Shown here piece after piece: positions 54,769-62,492 of a stretch of DNA of 64,000 nucleotides; position 1 is the first letter of the stretch, and every line of letters begins with the position of its first letter. The translations under genes and the position numbers were made by a program. The notes under the pieces are model-generated. The model was not told where the DNA came from, made no database searches, and saw only the letters and a program-made list of their open reading frames with translations. The DNA comes from Neobacillus sp. DY30 (GTDB lineage Bacteria > Bacillota > Bacilli > Bacillales > Cytobacillaceae): contig NZ_CP126093.1 of assembly GCF_030123065.1 (NCBI RefSeq), positions 3,912,001 through 3,976,000 on the forward strand, written 5' to 3'.

Positions 54769-54938
54769 TGAGGACTAAACTTATGAGCTTTTCGAATGAA
54801 TTGTCTTTCATATAGGGACTTAAGGACAAATTTTTGGAGGCTTCTGAAAGATTTGTCTTTCATACTATGGCTTAAGGACAAATCCTTGGAGGATTCTCAA
54901 AGATTTGTCCTTCATACACGTACTTGAGGAAAAATCAC
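54769..54938. repeat. 52-bp tandem repeat, three units plus a partial fourth
   Basis: Units 54769-54820, 54821-54872 and 54873-54924 are each exactly 52 bp; a partial one starts at 54925 (TGAGGAAAAATCAC). Units two and three are close copies; the first is more diverged. Each carries a hairpin, for example AAGGACAAATC / GATTTGTCCTT in the third. They follow arsC, so they may act as 3' mRNA structures. Confidence 0.8.
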
Positions 54939-54946
54939 AAAACATT

Positions 54947-55369
54947 TTACTCTCCAGTTAAGGCAAAACGCTTAATTCGACCACCAATCTCATCCCGAAC
55001 CCGCTGGAAAAAAGCCCATTTTTCTTCGTCAGTTCCTTGTGCTTTGGCAGGATCCTCAAATCCCCAATGAACTCGCTTTACCGTTGGCGGTGTGATGGGA
55101 CACTTATCAGCCGCGTCTCCACAAAGAGTCACTACTAAATCAGCATTGTTCAAGTACTCAGGATCGATAATATCAGAAGTATGCGTAGAAATATCAATTC
55201 CTGCTTCTTTCATCGCTTTTACAGCATTCGGATTTAAACCATGTGCTTCAATCCCAGCACTGCGCACTTCCCATTCTTCACTGAGCTGTTTTTTAGCCCA
55301 TCCTTCAGCCATCTGGCTTCTGCATGAGTTCCCTGTACATAAGAAGTAAAGTTTCTTTTTATTGTCCAT
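54947..55369 (-). CDS. arsC: Arsenate reductase, thioredoxin-coupled
   Basis: 140 residues from ATG 55369 (AAGGAG nine nt upstream); the frame opens earlier to 55408 without a site. Low-molecular-weight-phosphatase fold: P-loop [16 protein letters not shown] with nucleophile Cys11, and the redox pair in [17 protein letters not shown]. Reduces arsenate to arsenite, recycled by thioredoxin. It follows arsB by 20 nt, completing export of the product. Confidence 0.93.
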   Translation of the reverse strand: MDNKKKLYFLCTGNSCRSQMAEGWAKKQLSEEWEVRSAGIEAHGLNPNAVKAMKEAGIDISTHTSDIIDPEYLNNADLVVTLCGDAADKCPITPPTVKRVHWGFEDPAKAQGTDEEKWAFFQRVRDEIGGRIKRFALTGE

Positions 55370-55389
55370 GATGAATTCTCCTTTTTGTC

Positions 55390-56685
55390 CTAAATAAATA
55401 TCAACCATATATAGAGACCCACCAGAGTAATAAACAAAGTTGGGATGGTTAACACAATTCCCGTTTTAAAATAGGTTACCCAAGAAATCTTAACTCCTTT
55501 TTGCGATAATACATGTAACCATAATAATGTTGCAAGGGAGCCAATCGGGGTGATTTTGGGTCCTAAATCAGAACCTATGACATTGGCGTATATTAGAGCT
55601 TCTCTAATCAAACCACTTGTATTGGTATCCGCAATTGCTAAAGCATCGATCATTACAGTTGGCATATTATTCATAATGGAAGATAGAATAGCCGCAATAA
55701 AACCCATTCCAATTGTAGCTGCAAATAATCCTTGGTCGGCTGTTACTTGGATCAGGTCCGCTAAGACATTAGTTAATCCTACGTTTCGTAAACCATAAAC
55801 CACCACATACATTCCAACTGAGAAAAATACGATGGCCCATGGTGCTCCTTTAATAACCCGTTTTATTTCAACTGCATGGCTTCTTCTTCCCATGAATAAG
55901 AAAAATATAGCCACTATCCCTGCAATGATGGATACTGGAACATTTAGTAATTCACTAATAAAATATCCCGCTAATAATATAGCGAGGACAACCCATGACA
56001 AGCGAAACATTTTCTGGTCCCGAATGGCTTCTATGGGTTGCTTTAAATGAGCTAAATCATATTCCTTTGGTATGTTCCTTCGGAAATAAAGGTATAAGAC
56101 TAAAATACTTGCCACTAAAGAAAATAAATTTGGAACAAACATTCTTGAGGCAAACTCTGCAAATCCGATTCCGAAATAGTCAGCAGAAACGATATTTACC
56201 AGATTGCTTACCACTAGCGGCAATGACGTTGTATCAGCTATAAAACCACTCGCAATAATGAATGGAAAAACCATTTTTTCTTCCAACTTCAAGTTTCTAA
56301 CCATGGCTAATACAATTGGCGTTAAAATAAGTGCTGCCCCGTCATTTGCAAAGAATGCAGCCACTAGAGCACCAAGAATGCTCACATAAACAAACATTTT
56401 AATCCCATTTCCTTTGGCAGCTCTTGCCATATGGAGGGCTGACCATTCAAAGAACCCAATTTCATCTAATATTAATGAAATAATGATGATGGCAATAAAA
56501 GAAAAAGTTGCATTCCATACAATATTGGTCACTTCCAGAACGTCATGGAAGTCAACCACTCCAACGATTAGGGCGAGAATACCACCACCACAAGCAGACC
56601 AACCAATAGATAGATTTCTTGGCTGCCATATAACGAGAATAAGCGTAATTAAAAAAATCAATGATGCAAGTATGGTTGATACCAA
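55390..56685 (-). CDS. arsB: Arsenite efflux permease
   Basis: 431 residues from TTG 56685 with GGAGG eight nt upstream; the TTG at 56700 overlaps that site. 11-12 hydrophobic helices of the ArsB/NhaD ion-transporter superfamily: [64 protein letters not shown] (quoted in part) and [23 protein letters not shown] near the end. Expels arsenite and antimonite. It directly follows the truncated arsR (stop at 56701), so expression now depends on the upstream fusion. Confidence 0.93.
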   Translation of the reverse strand: MVSTILASLIFLITLILVIWQPRNLSIGWSACGGGILALIVGVVDFHDVLEVTNIVWNATFSFIAIIIISLILDEIGFFEWSALHMARAAKGNGIKMFVYVSILGALVAAFFANDGAALILTPIVLAMVRNLKLEEKMVFPFIIASGFIADTTSLPLVVSNLVNIVSADYFGIGFAEFASRMFVPNLFSLVASILVLYLYFRRNIPKEYDLAHLKQPIEAIRDQKMFRLSWVVLAILLAGYFISELLNVPVSIIAGIVAIFFLFMGRRSHAVEIKRVIKGAPWAIVFFSVGMYVVVYGLRNVGLTNVLADLIQVTADQGLFAATIGMGFIAAILSSIMNNMPTVMIDALAIADTNTSGLIREALIYANVIGSDLGPKITPIGSLATLLWLHVLSQKGVKISWVTYFKTGIVLTIPTLFITLVGLYIWLIFI

Positions 56686-56700
56686 AGTTGAAACCTCCAA

Positions 56701-56940
56701 TTATTCACATGAAATTCTTAAACCCTGCTCTTCTAATTCCTTCAATCTAAAATCTTGATTTGGAAGATGGTGAAGTAAATCTTGGACCAAGGGATAATAA
56801 GGGCCCTCTTTACTCAACGAATAAATAATCCATTGTCCTCTTCTTGTTTCCCGCACCAACCCAGCATCTTTTAATTTACGAATATGCTGGCTGATTGCCG
56901 GCTGTCCCCTTCCTTCTAAACCACTTATTCCAAACTTCAA
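56701..56940 (-). pseudogene. arsR: arsR 3' fragment (N-terminal half deleted)
   Basis: The homologous part begins with QPAISQHIRKLKDAGLVRET (the ArsR recognition helix and wing) at about 56908 and runs to the normal-looking C-terminus LRISCE. About the first 45-50 residues expected in ArsR, including dimer helices and the DPTRL segment and arsenic-site cysteines, are missing. Upstream, the frame continues into out-of-frame codons of the His-rich protein gene (MKFGISGLEGRG), and there is no ribosome binding site before TTG 56940. A deletion has therefore joined the two genes. A working repressor is not expected. Confidence 0.85.
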
Positions 56941-57328
56941 TTAAAATAAATGAAAGATTTACAGCTCCATAGCTTCCTAGCACCTTATAATTTGGCGGCG
57001 TTTCCACCACTGGTCCATGATGGTCATCAGCTACAGATTCCTCTCCATGGGCTCCTTCTTTTTCGGAATGAGTATCCGCCTCTTTTCCGTGAGCTTCCTC
57101 CTCACCATGAGCATTTGCTGCATCAGAGGGAGCATCTGCCTCTTCTGAATAAGTATTGGCCCCCACTGAATGAGAATTGGACTCTTCACTATGTTCATTA
57201 TTCGTTTTATTTTTTATATTTTCGGCAGCCTTCTTGATATCTTCTTCGTGTCCCTCATCCGCCAATACCGTAACATTAAAGGAGAAGATAAAGGCTGCTG
57301 TAAATAAAATTAAAAAACATCTTTTCAA
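56876..57328 (-). CDS. His/Glu/Ala-rich exported protein, C-terminus altered by the arsR deletion
   Basis: 150 residues from TTG 57328 (GGAGG eight nt upstream; TTG 57343 overlaps that site). Signal peptide KRCFLILFTAAFIFSFNVTVLA, then a low-complexity stretch rich in HxxE, HGEE and HSEE clusters (about 28-105) suited to metal binding, then VLGSYGAVNLSFILIEVWNKWFRRK, a membrane anchor with a basic tail. The last nine residues (TAGNQPAYS) are arsR sequence in another frame. Function unknown; the His pattern suggests metal sequestration at the surface. It probably supplies the promoter for arsBC now. Confidence 0.75.
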   Translation of the reverse strand: MKRCFLILFTAAFIFSFNVTVLADEGHEEDIKKAAENIKNKTNNEHSEESNSHSVGANTYSEEADAPSDAANAHGEEEAHGKEADTHSEKEGAHGEESVADDHHGPVVETPPNYKVLGSYGAVNLSFILIEVWNKWFRRKGTAGNQPAYS

Positions 57329-57525
57329 TCTTTCCACCTCCAAAAAGTTAATTAAGCATAAAATATTTTATTTGATTACAACATTAATTTAATGGATATA
57401 TTTGCAGTTTTTATGCATTTTTAATGGAGATAATATGGCAGAACGATTTATTTGTTATATGTTGATAGTTTTGTAATAACCAACCAATATAAAACTTCAT
57501 AATATCTACACGATATTTCCATTCT

Positions 57526-57547
57526 TTCTGCAAATTTCTACTATATG
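57526..57547 (+). promoter_or_regulatory. Response-regulator-type motif upstream of the Met-rich exported protein
   Basis: TTCTGCAAATTTCTACTATA matches the motif TCTGCAnA..TTCTnCATAT found before the response regulator (58576-58598) and kinase (59651-59673) genes, at a similar distance (33 nt) from the start codon. Confidence 0.5.
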
Positions 57548-57580
57548 ATGAAGGTAATAAAAGAAAGGAGTTGTCGAGAG

Positions 57581-57838
57581 ATGAAAAGATGGGCAGTAGG
57601 ATTTTTAAGTTCTATATTAATCCTTGGAGCGGGAACAGCAGTATTCGCAGCAGGAACTAACAACTCGGTTGAAAGTAATAACTTTGAAAAATTGTTACCT
57701 TTTATGCAAAAAATGCACCCAGATTCTTCAAAAGAGGAGCTTCAAGAAATGTACAATTCTTGCCATAAAGAAGGAGGAATGATGGACGGAACAAATCAAG
57801 AGGGAATGAATAGTGAAAAAATGATGAACCGATTTTAA
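57581..57838 (+). CDS. Small exported Met/His-rich protein
   Basis: 85 residues from ATG 57581 (AAAGGAG ten nt upstream). Signal peptide MKRWAVGFLSSILILGAGTA with cleavage after VFA. The mature part has FEKLLPFMQKMHPDSSKEEL, one Cys followed by His (NSCHKEGG), and a Met-rich tail MMDGTNQEGMNSEKMMNRF. The composition suggests copper or silver binding outside the cell (inference). Followed by a strong terminator, so monocistronic. Upstream motif links it to the neighbouring two-component system. Confidence 0.75.
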   Translation: MKRWAVGFLSSILILGAGTAVFAAGTNNSVESNNFEKLLPFMQKMHPDSSKEELQEMYNSCHKEGGMMDGTNQEGMNSEKMMNRF

Positions 57839-57861
57839 TAGTTTTGGAGACGTCTCACTAT

Positions 57862-57895
57862 AAAACCCCTGCTTTTCCATTAGCAGGGGTTTTTC
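57862..57895 (+). terminator. Terminator after the Met-rich exported protein
   Basis: AAAACCCCTGC pairs with GCAGGGGTTTT around a 10-nt loop, followed by TTTTTC; a perfect intrinsic terminator between convergent genes. Confidence 0.93.
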
Positions 57896-57923
57896 TTACG
57901 AATTAAATATTGTTGCTCTCTTA

Positions 57924-58460
57924 TTATTTTGTTGGCGATAATTCACCTTCTGTTACCCATTTGTGATTTGTAACTTTTTCTCCGTCAGTTGTTTTGAAAT
58001 CAACCATATATACTGTTGTTTCGTCAGCTGAATCAATTTCAGCTTTCGCACCGTCCATACCTTCCATATGTTCCGTATTCAGTGTTACTTCTTCACCAGG
58101 TTTAAATGGTTCTTCACCTGCATCTTTAATTTCCTCATGAATGACCCATTTATGGTTCTCCACTCTTTCTCCCCCATTTGTTGGCGTATAAGAAACAGTA
58201 TAAACAGTAGTGTCAAAAGACCCTACAATCGTTGCTTCAGCACCCTTCATCCCTGGCATGTGATCTGATTCAATCATAGCTTTGCTGCCCACTTTATATT
58301 TTGGGTTTTCAGATTCCTTTAAGCCTTTAGGGACTTCACTTGAACCCGAGTGGTTCATATCAGAGTGATCATCATTATTAGCATTTGAGCATGCTCCTAA
58401 AAATAAGAGCAGGGCTGCTAACAATAATAAAGCTGGCTTTTTCATTCTATTTTTGTTCAT
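57924..58460 (-). CDS. YdhK-like lipoprotein with two DUF1541 repeats
   Basis: 178 residues. Signal peptide with lipobox FLGAC (Cys 24). Two homologous segments of about 55 residues follow: YKVGSKAMIESDHMPGMKGAEATI... ending VENHKWVIHEE, and PGEEVTLNTEHMEGMDGAKAEID... ending VTNHKWVTEGE. Each has an HMxGM motif and an NHKW motif, suited to soft-metal binding. The N-terminal linker DDHSDMNHSG is also His/Met-rich. Cell-surface lipoprotein. A copy of the TCTGCA motif lies upstream at 58507-58524 (minus strand). Confidence 0.85.
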   Translation of the reverse strand: MNKNRMKKPALLLLAALLLFLGACSNANNDDHSDMNHSGSSEVPKGLKESENPKYKVGSKAMIESDHMPGMKGAEATIVGSFDTTVYTVSYTPTNGGERVENHKWVIHEEIKDAGEEPFKPGEEVTLNTEHMEGMDGAKAEIDSADETTVYMVDFKTTDGEKVTNHKWVTEGELSPTK

Positions 58461-58506
58461 GTAAATAACTACTCCTTTTTCTTTTATTTAACAATTCATA
58501 TGCTAA

Positions 58507-58524
58507 CAAAAATTTGTGCAGAAA
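58507..58524 (-). promoter_or_regulatory. Response-regulator-type motif upstream of ydhK-like gene
   Basis: Minus strand TTTCTGCACAAATTTTTG, 47 nt before the start codon. Shares the TTCTGCA core with the sites at 57526, 58576, 59581 and 59651. Confidence 0.45.
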
Positions 58525-58575
58525 TTATGGAGCTTGCATTAAAAAATAAATAACAAAATATGAAAATGAGTTAAA

Positions 58576-58598
58576 TCTGCATACATTCTTCATATTTT
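58576..58598 (+). promoter_or_regulatory. Response-regulator-type motif upstream of its own gene
   Basis: TCTGCATACATTCTTCATAT plus TTT, 42 nt before ATG 58641. It is identical in 22 of 23 positions to the site before the kinase gene (59651-59673). It takes the place of a -35 hexamer, as expected for an OmpR-family activator. Confidence 0.65.
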
Positions 58599-58640
58599 CC
58601 CTTTATTATATTGATAAACTGTATATAAGGTTGTGGAAGT

Positions 58641-59342
58641 ATGAAAACAATTTTGCTCGTTGATGATGAGACCCGAATGCTTGATCTTTTGGATCTTTTT
58701 TTAAAACCTCATGGTTATAGGTGTATAAAGTTGGAATCCGGCAAAGAAGCCTTAACTTTTTTAGAAGAAGCAGAAGAAGCAATTGACCTAGTAATTCTTG
58801 ATGTAATGATGCCAGAAATGGATGGCTGGACTACTTGTAAAAAGATACGGGAGTTTTCAAAAGTTCCCATTATTATGCTAACAGCAAGAAGTGAAACAGT
58901 TGATGTCATAAAAGGATTAAAATTCGGAGCAGATGATTATGTAACAAAGCCTTTCAGTGAAGATGAATTATTAGCAAGGATAGAAGCATTGTTAAGAAGA
59001 ACTAGTAATTTAACAGAGAAACAAATTGTTTTTAAGGGTTTAGAGTGGAAAGAAGAATCTGTCGAATTAAAATTTCAAAACCAGGTTATTCAAGTAACGC
59101 CCAAAGAATTTGCATTAATAGGATTGTTTTTGAAAAATCCTCAAAAAGTATTTTCACGAGATCATTTATTGTCAACCATATGGGGATTAAACTCACATAT
59201 CGATGATCGAACAGTAGATTCCCATATTAGAAATTTGCGTGAAAAATTACGAAATGCCGGATTTTCAGTTGATAACCATCTTTTTACTGTTTGGGGCATC
59301 GGGTATAAATGGCTAACTGAAGACTCCGAAACATCTAATTGA
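58641..59342 (+). CDS. OmpR-family response regulator
   Basis: 233 residues. Receiver domain 1-120 with acidic pair DDE (7-9), phosphorylated Asp in LVILDVMMPEMDGW (about 54), T in IIMLTARSE and Lys in YVTKPFSEDELLARI. C-terminal winged helix (about 130-230) with VTPKEFALIGLFLKNPQKVFSRDHLLS and DDRTVDSHIRNLREKLRNAG in pieces. Partner of the kinase at 59714, which is a separate transcription unit after a terminator and a small minus-strand ORF. Neighbouring metal-binding exported proteins suggest CopR/CusR-like metal sensing. Confidence 0.9.
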   Translation: MKTILLVDDETRMLDLLDLFLKPHGYRCIKLESGKEALTFLEEAEEAIDLVILDVMMPEMDGWTTCKKIREFSKVPIIMLTARSETVDVIKGLKFGADDYVTKPFSEDELLARIEALLRRTSNLTEKQIVFKGLEWKEESVELKFQNQVIQVTPKEFALIGLFLKNPQKVFSRDHLLSTIWGLNSHIDDRTVDSHIRNLREKLRNAGFSVDNHLFTVWGIGYKWLTEDSETSN

Positions 59343-59353
59343 AAATGAAAAAA

Positions 59354-59386
59354 CAAAAATCGTTCCCAAATGGGAAGCGATTTTTG
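59354..59386. terminator. Bidirectional terminator after the response regulator
   Basis: AAAATCGTTCCC / GGGAAGCGATTTT (one bulge) with T-runs on the right for the plus strand and GTTTTTTC on the minus strand. The minus T-run supports a transcript from the small ORF at 59390-59530. Confidence 0.85.
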
Positions 59387-59389
59387 CAT

Positions 59390-59530
59390 TTAGTTTGATC
59401 TATTATCGACAATTATTGTTTTGTACAAATTACCCATTAAGTTTAGTAGTGTTTTTTTCTTTAATAGTAATGGTTTTGTTTCTTTTTCCATTTGCCGAAG
59501 TCTAAATTTCATTAGGTGCTGATGATTCAT
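59390..59530 (-). CDS. Unannotated small ORF (46 codons), candidate member of the two-component regulon
   Basis: Starts at ATG 59530 with AGAGG nine nt upstream, begins MNHQHLMKFRLRQMEKE and ends IIVDNRSN. It is basic (runs of Lys, KKKTLL), without a membrane helix. The upstream sequence at 59581-59604 has TTTTCTGCACAATTCTT, the motif seen before the neighbouring regulated genes, at 50 nt from the start. A terminator with a minus-strand T-run lies at its end. No homologue recognised; the rest of the 371-bp gap 59343-59713 holds only motifs and terminator. Confidence 0.45.
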   Translation of the reverse strand: MNHQHLMKFRLRQMEKETKPLLLKKKTLLNLMGNLYKTIIVDNRSN

Positions 59531-59580
59531 TCATATCGACCTCTCTTTTAATGTAAATCTATGTATTAATCTATCTTTGA

Positions 59581-59604
59581 GTTTATTTAAGAATTGTGCA
59601 GAAA
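59581..59604 (-). promoter_or_regulatory. Response-regulator-type motif upstream of the small ORF
   Basis: Minus strand TTTTCTGCACAATTCTTAAA. It is divergent to the kinase-gene site at 59651-59673, so one regulator could serve both directions. Confidence 0.4.
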
Positions 59605-59650
59605 ATAACAAGATTTTGTAACAATTTTCCAAACATTCAATTCATAATTA

Positions 59651-59673
59651 TCTGCATACTTTCTTCATATTTT
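59651..59673 (+). promoter_or_regulatory. Response-regulator-type motif upstream of the kinase gene
   Basis: TCTGCATACTTTCTTCATAT plus TTT, 40 nt before ATG 59714; one mismatch to the site before the response regulator gene. Matching sequence and distance suggest coordinated control. Confidence 0.65.
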
Positions 59674-59713
59674 TTTATTAAATAACCTATTTAAGACCAA
59701 GAGGTGTTTACCT

Positions 59714-61084
59714 ATGAAGATATCAATAAAATTAGGGTTATGGTTCTCATTATGTATATTGTTAATAGAAATTATTTCTATGACTTTTTTACATAGAAAT
59801 CTAGTACACTCACGAGTTCACCAAGAATTAGATTCACTACTGGCAAAAGGAAATGGTCATCGTGCAGTATTGGAAATTAAATCTGACCCACACACACTAA
59901 GTCATATAGGATTAATGGGGTCACAATCTGATTCCCAGGTAGTTGTCACAAACACAAAGGGTGATATAGTAATTTCTTCTGGAAAGATTACGAGCAGTAT
60001 AGAGCACATATTAAATATTCCGATTCCTGTCTCTAACCTTCCTAAAACCGGAAAAATCATACAAGATGACTGGAAAAAGAAACAGTTTATCGCTACGTTA
60101 ACACCATTTTACCAAAAGGGTCAGATGTCTGGTTATATTTATATGTTCAAGAATACGGACGAGGTCCAAAAACTAATTAACCAATTGAATAAACATCTAT
60201 TTGTGGCATCCGTATCCATCCTTATTTTCGTTCTCATTACTGTTTTCTTTTTATCTAAAGCTCTAACAAAACCTCTTATTATTATGAAAGAAGCTACTAA
60301 AAAATTGAGCAAAGGGGATTTTTCTGTTAGTCTGCCAAAACCTTCTAATGACGAATTAGGGGAACTTTCATTTTCTATTCAAACGCTTGCTAATGATTTA
60401 AATTATATAAAACAAGCGCGAAATGAATTTTTAGCAAGTATTTCGCATGAACTTCGTACCCCTTTGACCTATATTAATGGATACGCAAATATCGCTAGAA
60501 GAATAAACCTTGAAGAAAAGGATCGATTACAATACCTAAATATTATCCAGGAAGAAGCCCAACGTGTAAGCATATTACTTAAAGAGTTATTTGATTTAGC
60601 AAAATTGGACCAGAATACTTTTTCGATAACTAAAGAAAAAGTAAATTTGGACCAATTCACAAAATCCATCTATGAACGGGTTTTTCCTGCTTTTAGTAAT
60701 AAGGGGATAAAGTTAGAAAGAAGCTGTCCAGACAATATAATGATTGATATAGATCCAATCCGATTTGAACAAGTATTAATCAACTTGTTAGACAATAGTC
60801 TCAAATACTCGAAAGTATCAACCACAACCTTCATAGGGATACTTGAAGAAAACGAAAAAGTACAAATTACTGTTAAGGACCAAGGAGCAGGTATACCAAA
60901 AGATGACCTTCCTCATATTTTTGACCGCCTATACAGAGTAGATAAATCACGCTCAAGGGCTACAGGTGGATTTGGTTTGGGTCTAGCTATTGTTAAACAA
61001 CTAGTCGAAGCACACGGAGGAGAAATTACCGTTGAAAGCCAAGTTGGAGAAGGCACCAGCTTTACTATTATTTTACAACGATGA
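59714..61084 (+). CDS. Sensor histidine kinase
   Basis: 456 residues. Helix 1 (about 7-27), extracellular sensor of about 130 residues, helix 2 (about 163-183), HAMP (KALTKPLIIMKEATKKLSKGDFSV), HisKA with phosphorylated His in FLASISHELRTPLTYING, and HATPase with N box INLLDNSLKYS, G1 DQGAGIP and G2 GGFGLGLAIVKQL. The sensor has no cysteine pair or clear His cluster. It pairs with the OmpR-type regulator at 58641. GAGGTG precedes the ATG. Confidence 0.92.
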   Translation: MKISIKLGLWFSLCILLIEIISMTFLHRNLVHSRVHQELDSLLAKGNGHRAVLEIKSDPHTLSHIGLMGSQSDSQVVVTNTKGDIVISSGKITSSIEHILNIPIPVSNLPKTGKIIQDDWKKKQFIATLTPFYQKGQMSGYIYMFKNTDEVQKLINQLNKHLFVASVSILIFVLITVFFLSKALTKPLIIMKEATKKLSKGDFSVSLPKPSNDELGELSFSIQTLANDLNYIKQARNEFLASISHELRTPLTYINGYANIARRINLEEKDRLQYLNIIQEEAQRVSILLKELFDLAKLDQNTFSITKEKVNLDQFTKSIYERVFPAFSNKGIKLERSCPDNIMIDIDPIRFEQVLINLLDNSLKYSKVSTTTFIGILEENEKVQITVKDQGAGIPKDDLPHIFDRLYRVDKSRSRATGGFGLGLAIVKQLVEAHGGEITVESQVGEGTSFTIILQR

Positions 61085-61138
61085 AAACCCTTTTTTTGAT
61101 TATTGATTAAGTCCGTGATTACGTACATTTAAATAAAG

Positions 61139-61176
61139 GAAAATAACGAATTCACAAAGGAATTCGTTATTTTTTA
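61139..61176. terminator. Bidirectional terminator between kinase and MFS genes
   Basis: AAATAACGAATTC-ACAAAG-GAATTCGTTATTT, 13 bp perfect with A- and T-runs on both sides. Confidence 0.92.
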
Positions 61177-61202
61177 CCATGCATTCTGTCATAGAGTACT
61201 AA

Positions 61203-62387
61203 TTAATTAGCCTTTACTTCAAAAGAAGATCGATTTGCCTGTTTCTTCCAGATCAAAGTAATAATGATTCCTACTGTTAGAATAACCGTCGCAAAATAAT
61301 ATGGATAGTTAACATCAACATCAAATAGTATCCCCCCTAGAATGGGTCCACTGATATTGGCTAAACTAGTAAACATCGAGTTCATTCCTCCAACAAAACC
61401 TTGTTCATTCCCAGCTATATTTGATAGATAAGACGTAATGGCTGGCCGGAATAAATCGAATCCTACAAAAACAATAAAGGTAACAAGTAAAATAGAAAAA
61501 TAGGAATGCACAACGGTCATTAAAAAGACCAATACAGCTGATAATAGTAAGCTGTAGCGAATCAGTTTAATTTCTCCCCACATTCGTGTAAGCCGGTCAA
61601 ATAATATCACTTGTGAAATGGCGCCAAAAATGGCACCTCCTGTGATAACAATCGCGATATCAGATGGTTTGAATTGAAATTTGTGATCCACAAATAGACT
61701 AAAGAATGATTCAAACGCTGCTAAACCAAATGAGGCAATAAAAATTAAGATAAACGCAAGGAAATATTTTGGTGCAATCATCCGTTTGAACCCATTTTTA
61801 GTTTCTAAGTTTGGTTCATGATTTTCCTCTAGTCGATTTGGTTCAGATAATAAAATAATCGAAAGAATAGCAGCGATTGCACCAAGAGCACCCGCGAACA
61901 AGAATGGTACACGTGTTCCAAATTCTGCTAAGAATCCGCCAATTCCCGGACCAATGATAAATCCTGTACTAATAGCAGCAGACATATACCCAAGTGCTTT
62001 GGGACGAGTATCCAAAGTGGTGATATCTGCAATATAAGCAGTAACTGCTGGCATAATGAACGCCGCACTAATTCCGCCTAATATCCGTGAGATAAATAAC
62101 ATTTCAATTTCTTTTCCGATTCCAAATAAAAATTCTGAGAGACCGAAAATAAACAAGCCAATGACAATCATAATTTTCCTGCCGAATTTATCTGCCGCCT
62201 TCCCTGCAAATGGTGAAACAATTAATTGGGCAATGGCGAAAGCTGCTGTTAAATACCCCACTGTTGTTCCTGTTATGCCTAATTCATTCATCAACGTGGG
62301 TAAAACTGGAATCACTAGTCCAATTCCTAAGAAGGCTATGAATAAATTCATTAATAATAATACTAAGGTAACCTTTTGATTCTTCAT
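61203..62387 (-). CDS. MFS multidrug exporter, Bmr/Blt/NorA type
   Basis: 394 residues, 12 hydrophobic helices. DHA1 signatures: motif A GKAADKFGRKIMIVIGL (loop 2-3) and motif C GYMSAAISTGFIIGPGIGGFLAEFG, specific to proton-driven exporters. Arrangement divergent from a MerR regulator with a drug-binding-like domain copies the blt/bltR layout of B. subtilis. Expected substrates are cationic drugs and polyamine-like compounds. Promoter with a 19-bp spacer at 62445-62475. Confidence 0.9.
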   Translation of the reverse strand: MKNQKVTLVLLLMNLFIAFLGIGLVIPVLPTLMNELGITGTTVGYLTAAFAIAQLIVSPFAGKAADKFGRKIMIVIGLFIFGLSEFLFGIGKEIEMLFISRILGGISAAFIMPAVTAYIADITTLDTRPKALGYMSAAISTGFIIGPGIGGFLAEFGTRVPFLFAGALGAIAAILSIILLSEPNRLEENHEPNLETKNGFKRMIAPKYFLAFILIFIASFGLAAFESFFSLFVDHKFQFKPSDIAIVITGGAIFGAISQVILFDRLTRMWGEIKLIRYSLLLSAVLVFLMTVVHSYFSILLVTFIVFVGFDLFRPAITSYLSNIAGNEQGFVGGMNSMFTSLANISGPILGGILFDVDVNYPYYFATVILTVGIIITLIWKKQANRSSFEVKAN

Positions 62388-62432
62388 CTTTTACATTCTC
62401 CTTAACCAAACGAACACTGTTAATCATTTGTT

Positions 62433-62475
62433 TTTACAATTTCCATCGTAATGTATATAGTAACTATATACTCAA
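62433..62475. promoter_or_regulatory. Overlapping divergent promoters with MerR operator
   Basis: GTATATAG-TAA-CTATATAC (62453-62471) is a perfect inverted repeat. It lies in the 19-bp spacer between minus-strand -35 TTGAGT (62470-62475) and -10 TACGAT (62445-62450), the long spacer typical of MerR-activated promoters of the exporter. In the plus direction TTTACA (62433-62438), 17 bp and TATAGT (62456-62461) give a normal promoter for the regulator that the bound protein would block. Confidence 0.75.
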
Positions 62476-62492
62476 GGGTGGTGTTATAAAAA

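Noticed and set aside
59502-59534. 10-codon ORF starting ATG 59534 upstream of the small minus-strand ORF
   Set aside because: It ends after ten codons; the overlapping ATG 59530 gives the longer frame and fits the same ribosome binding site.
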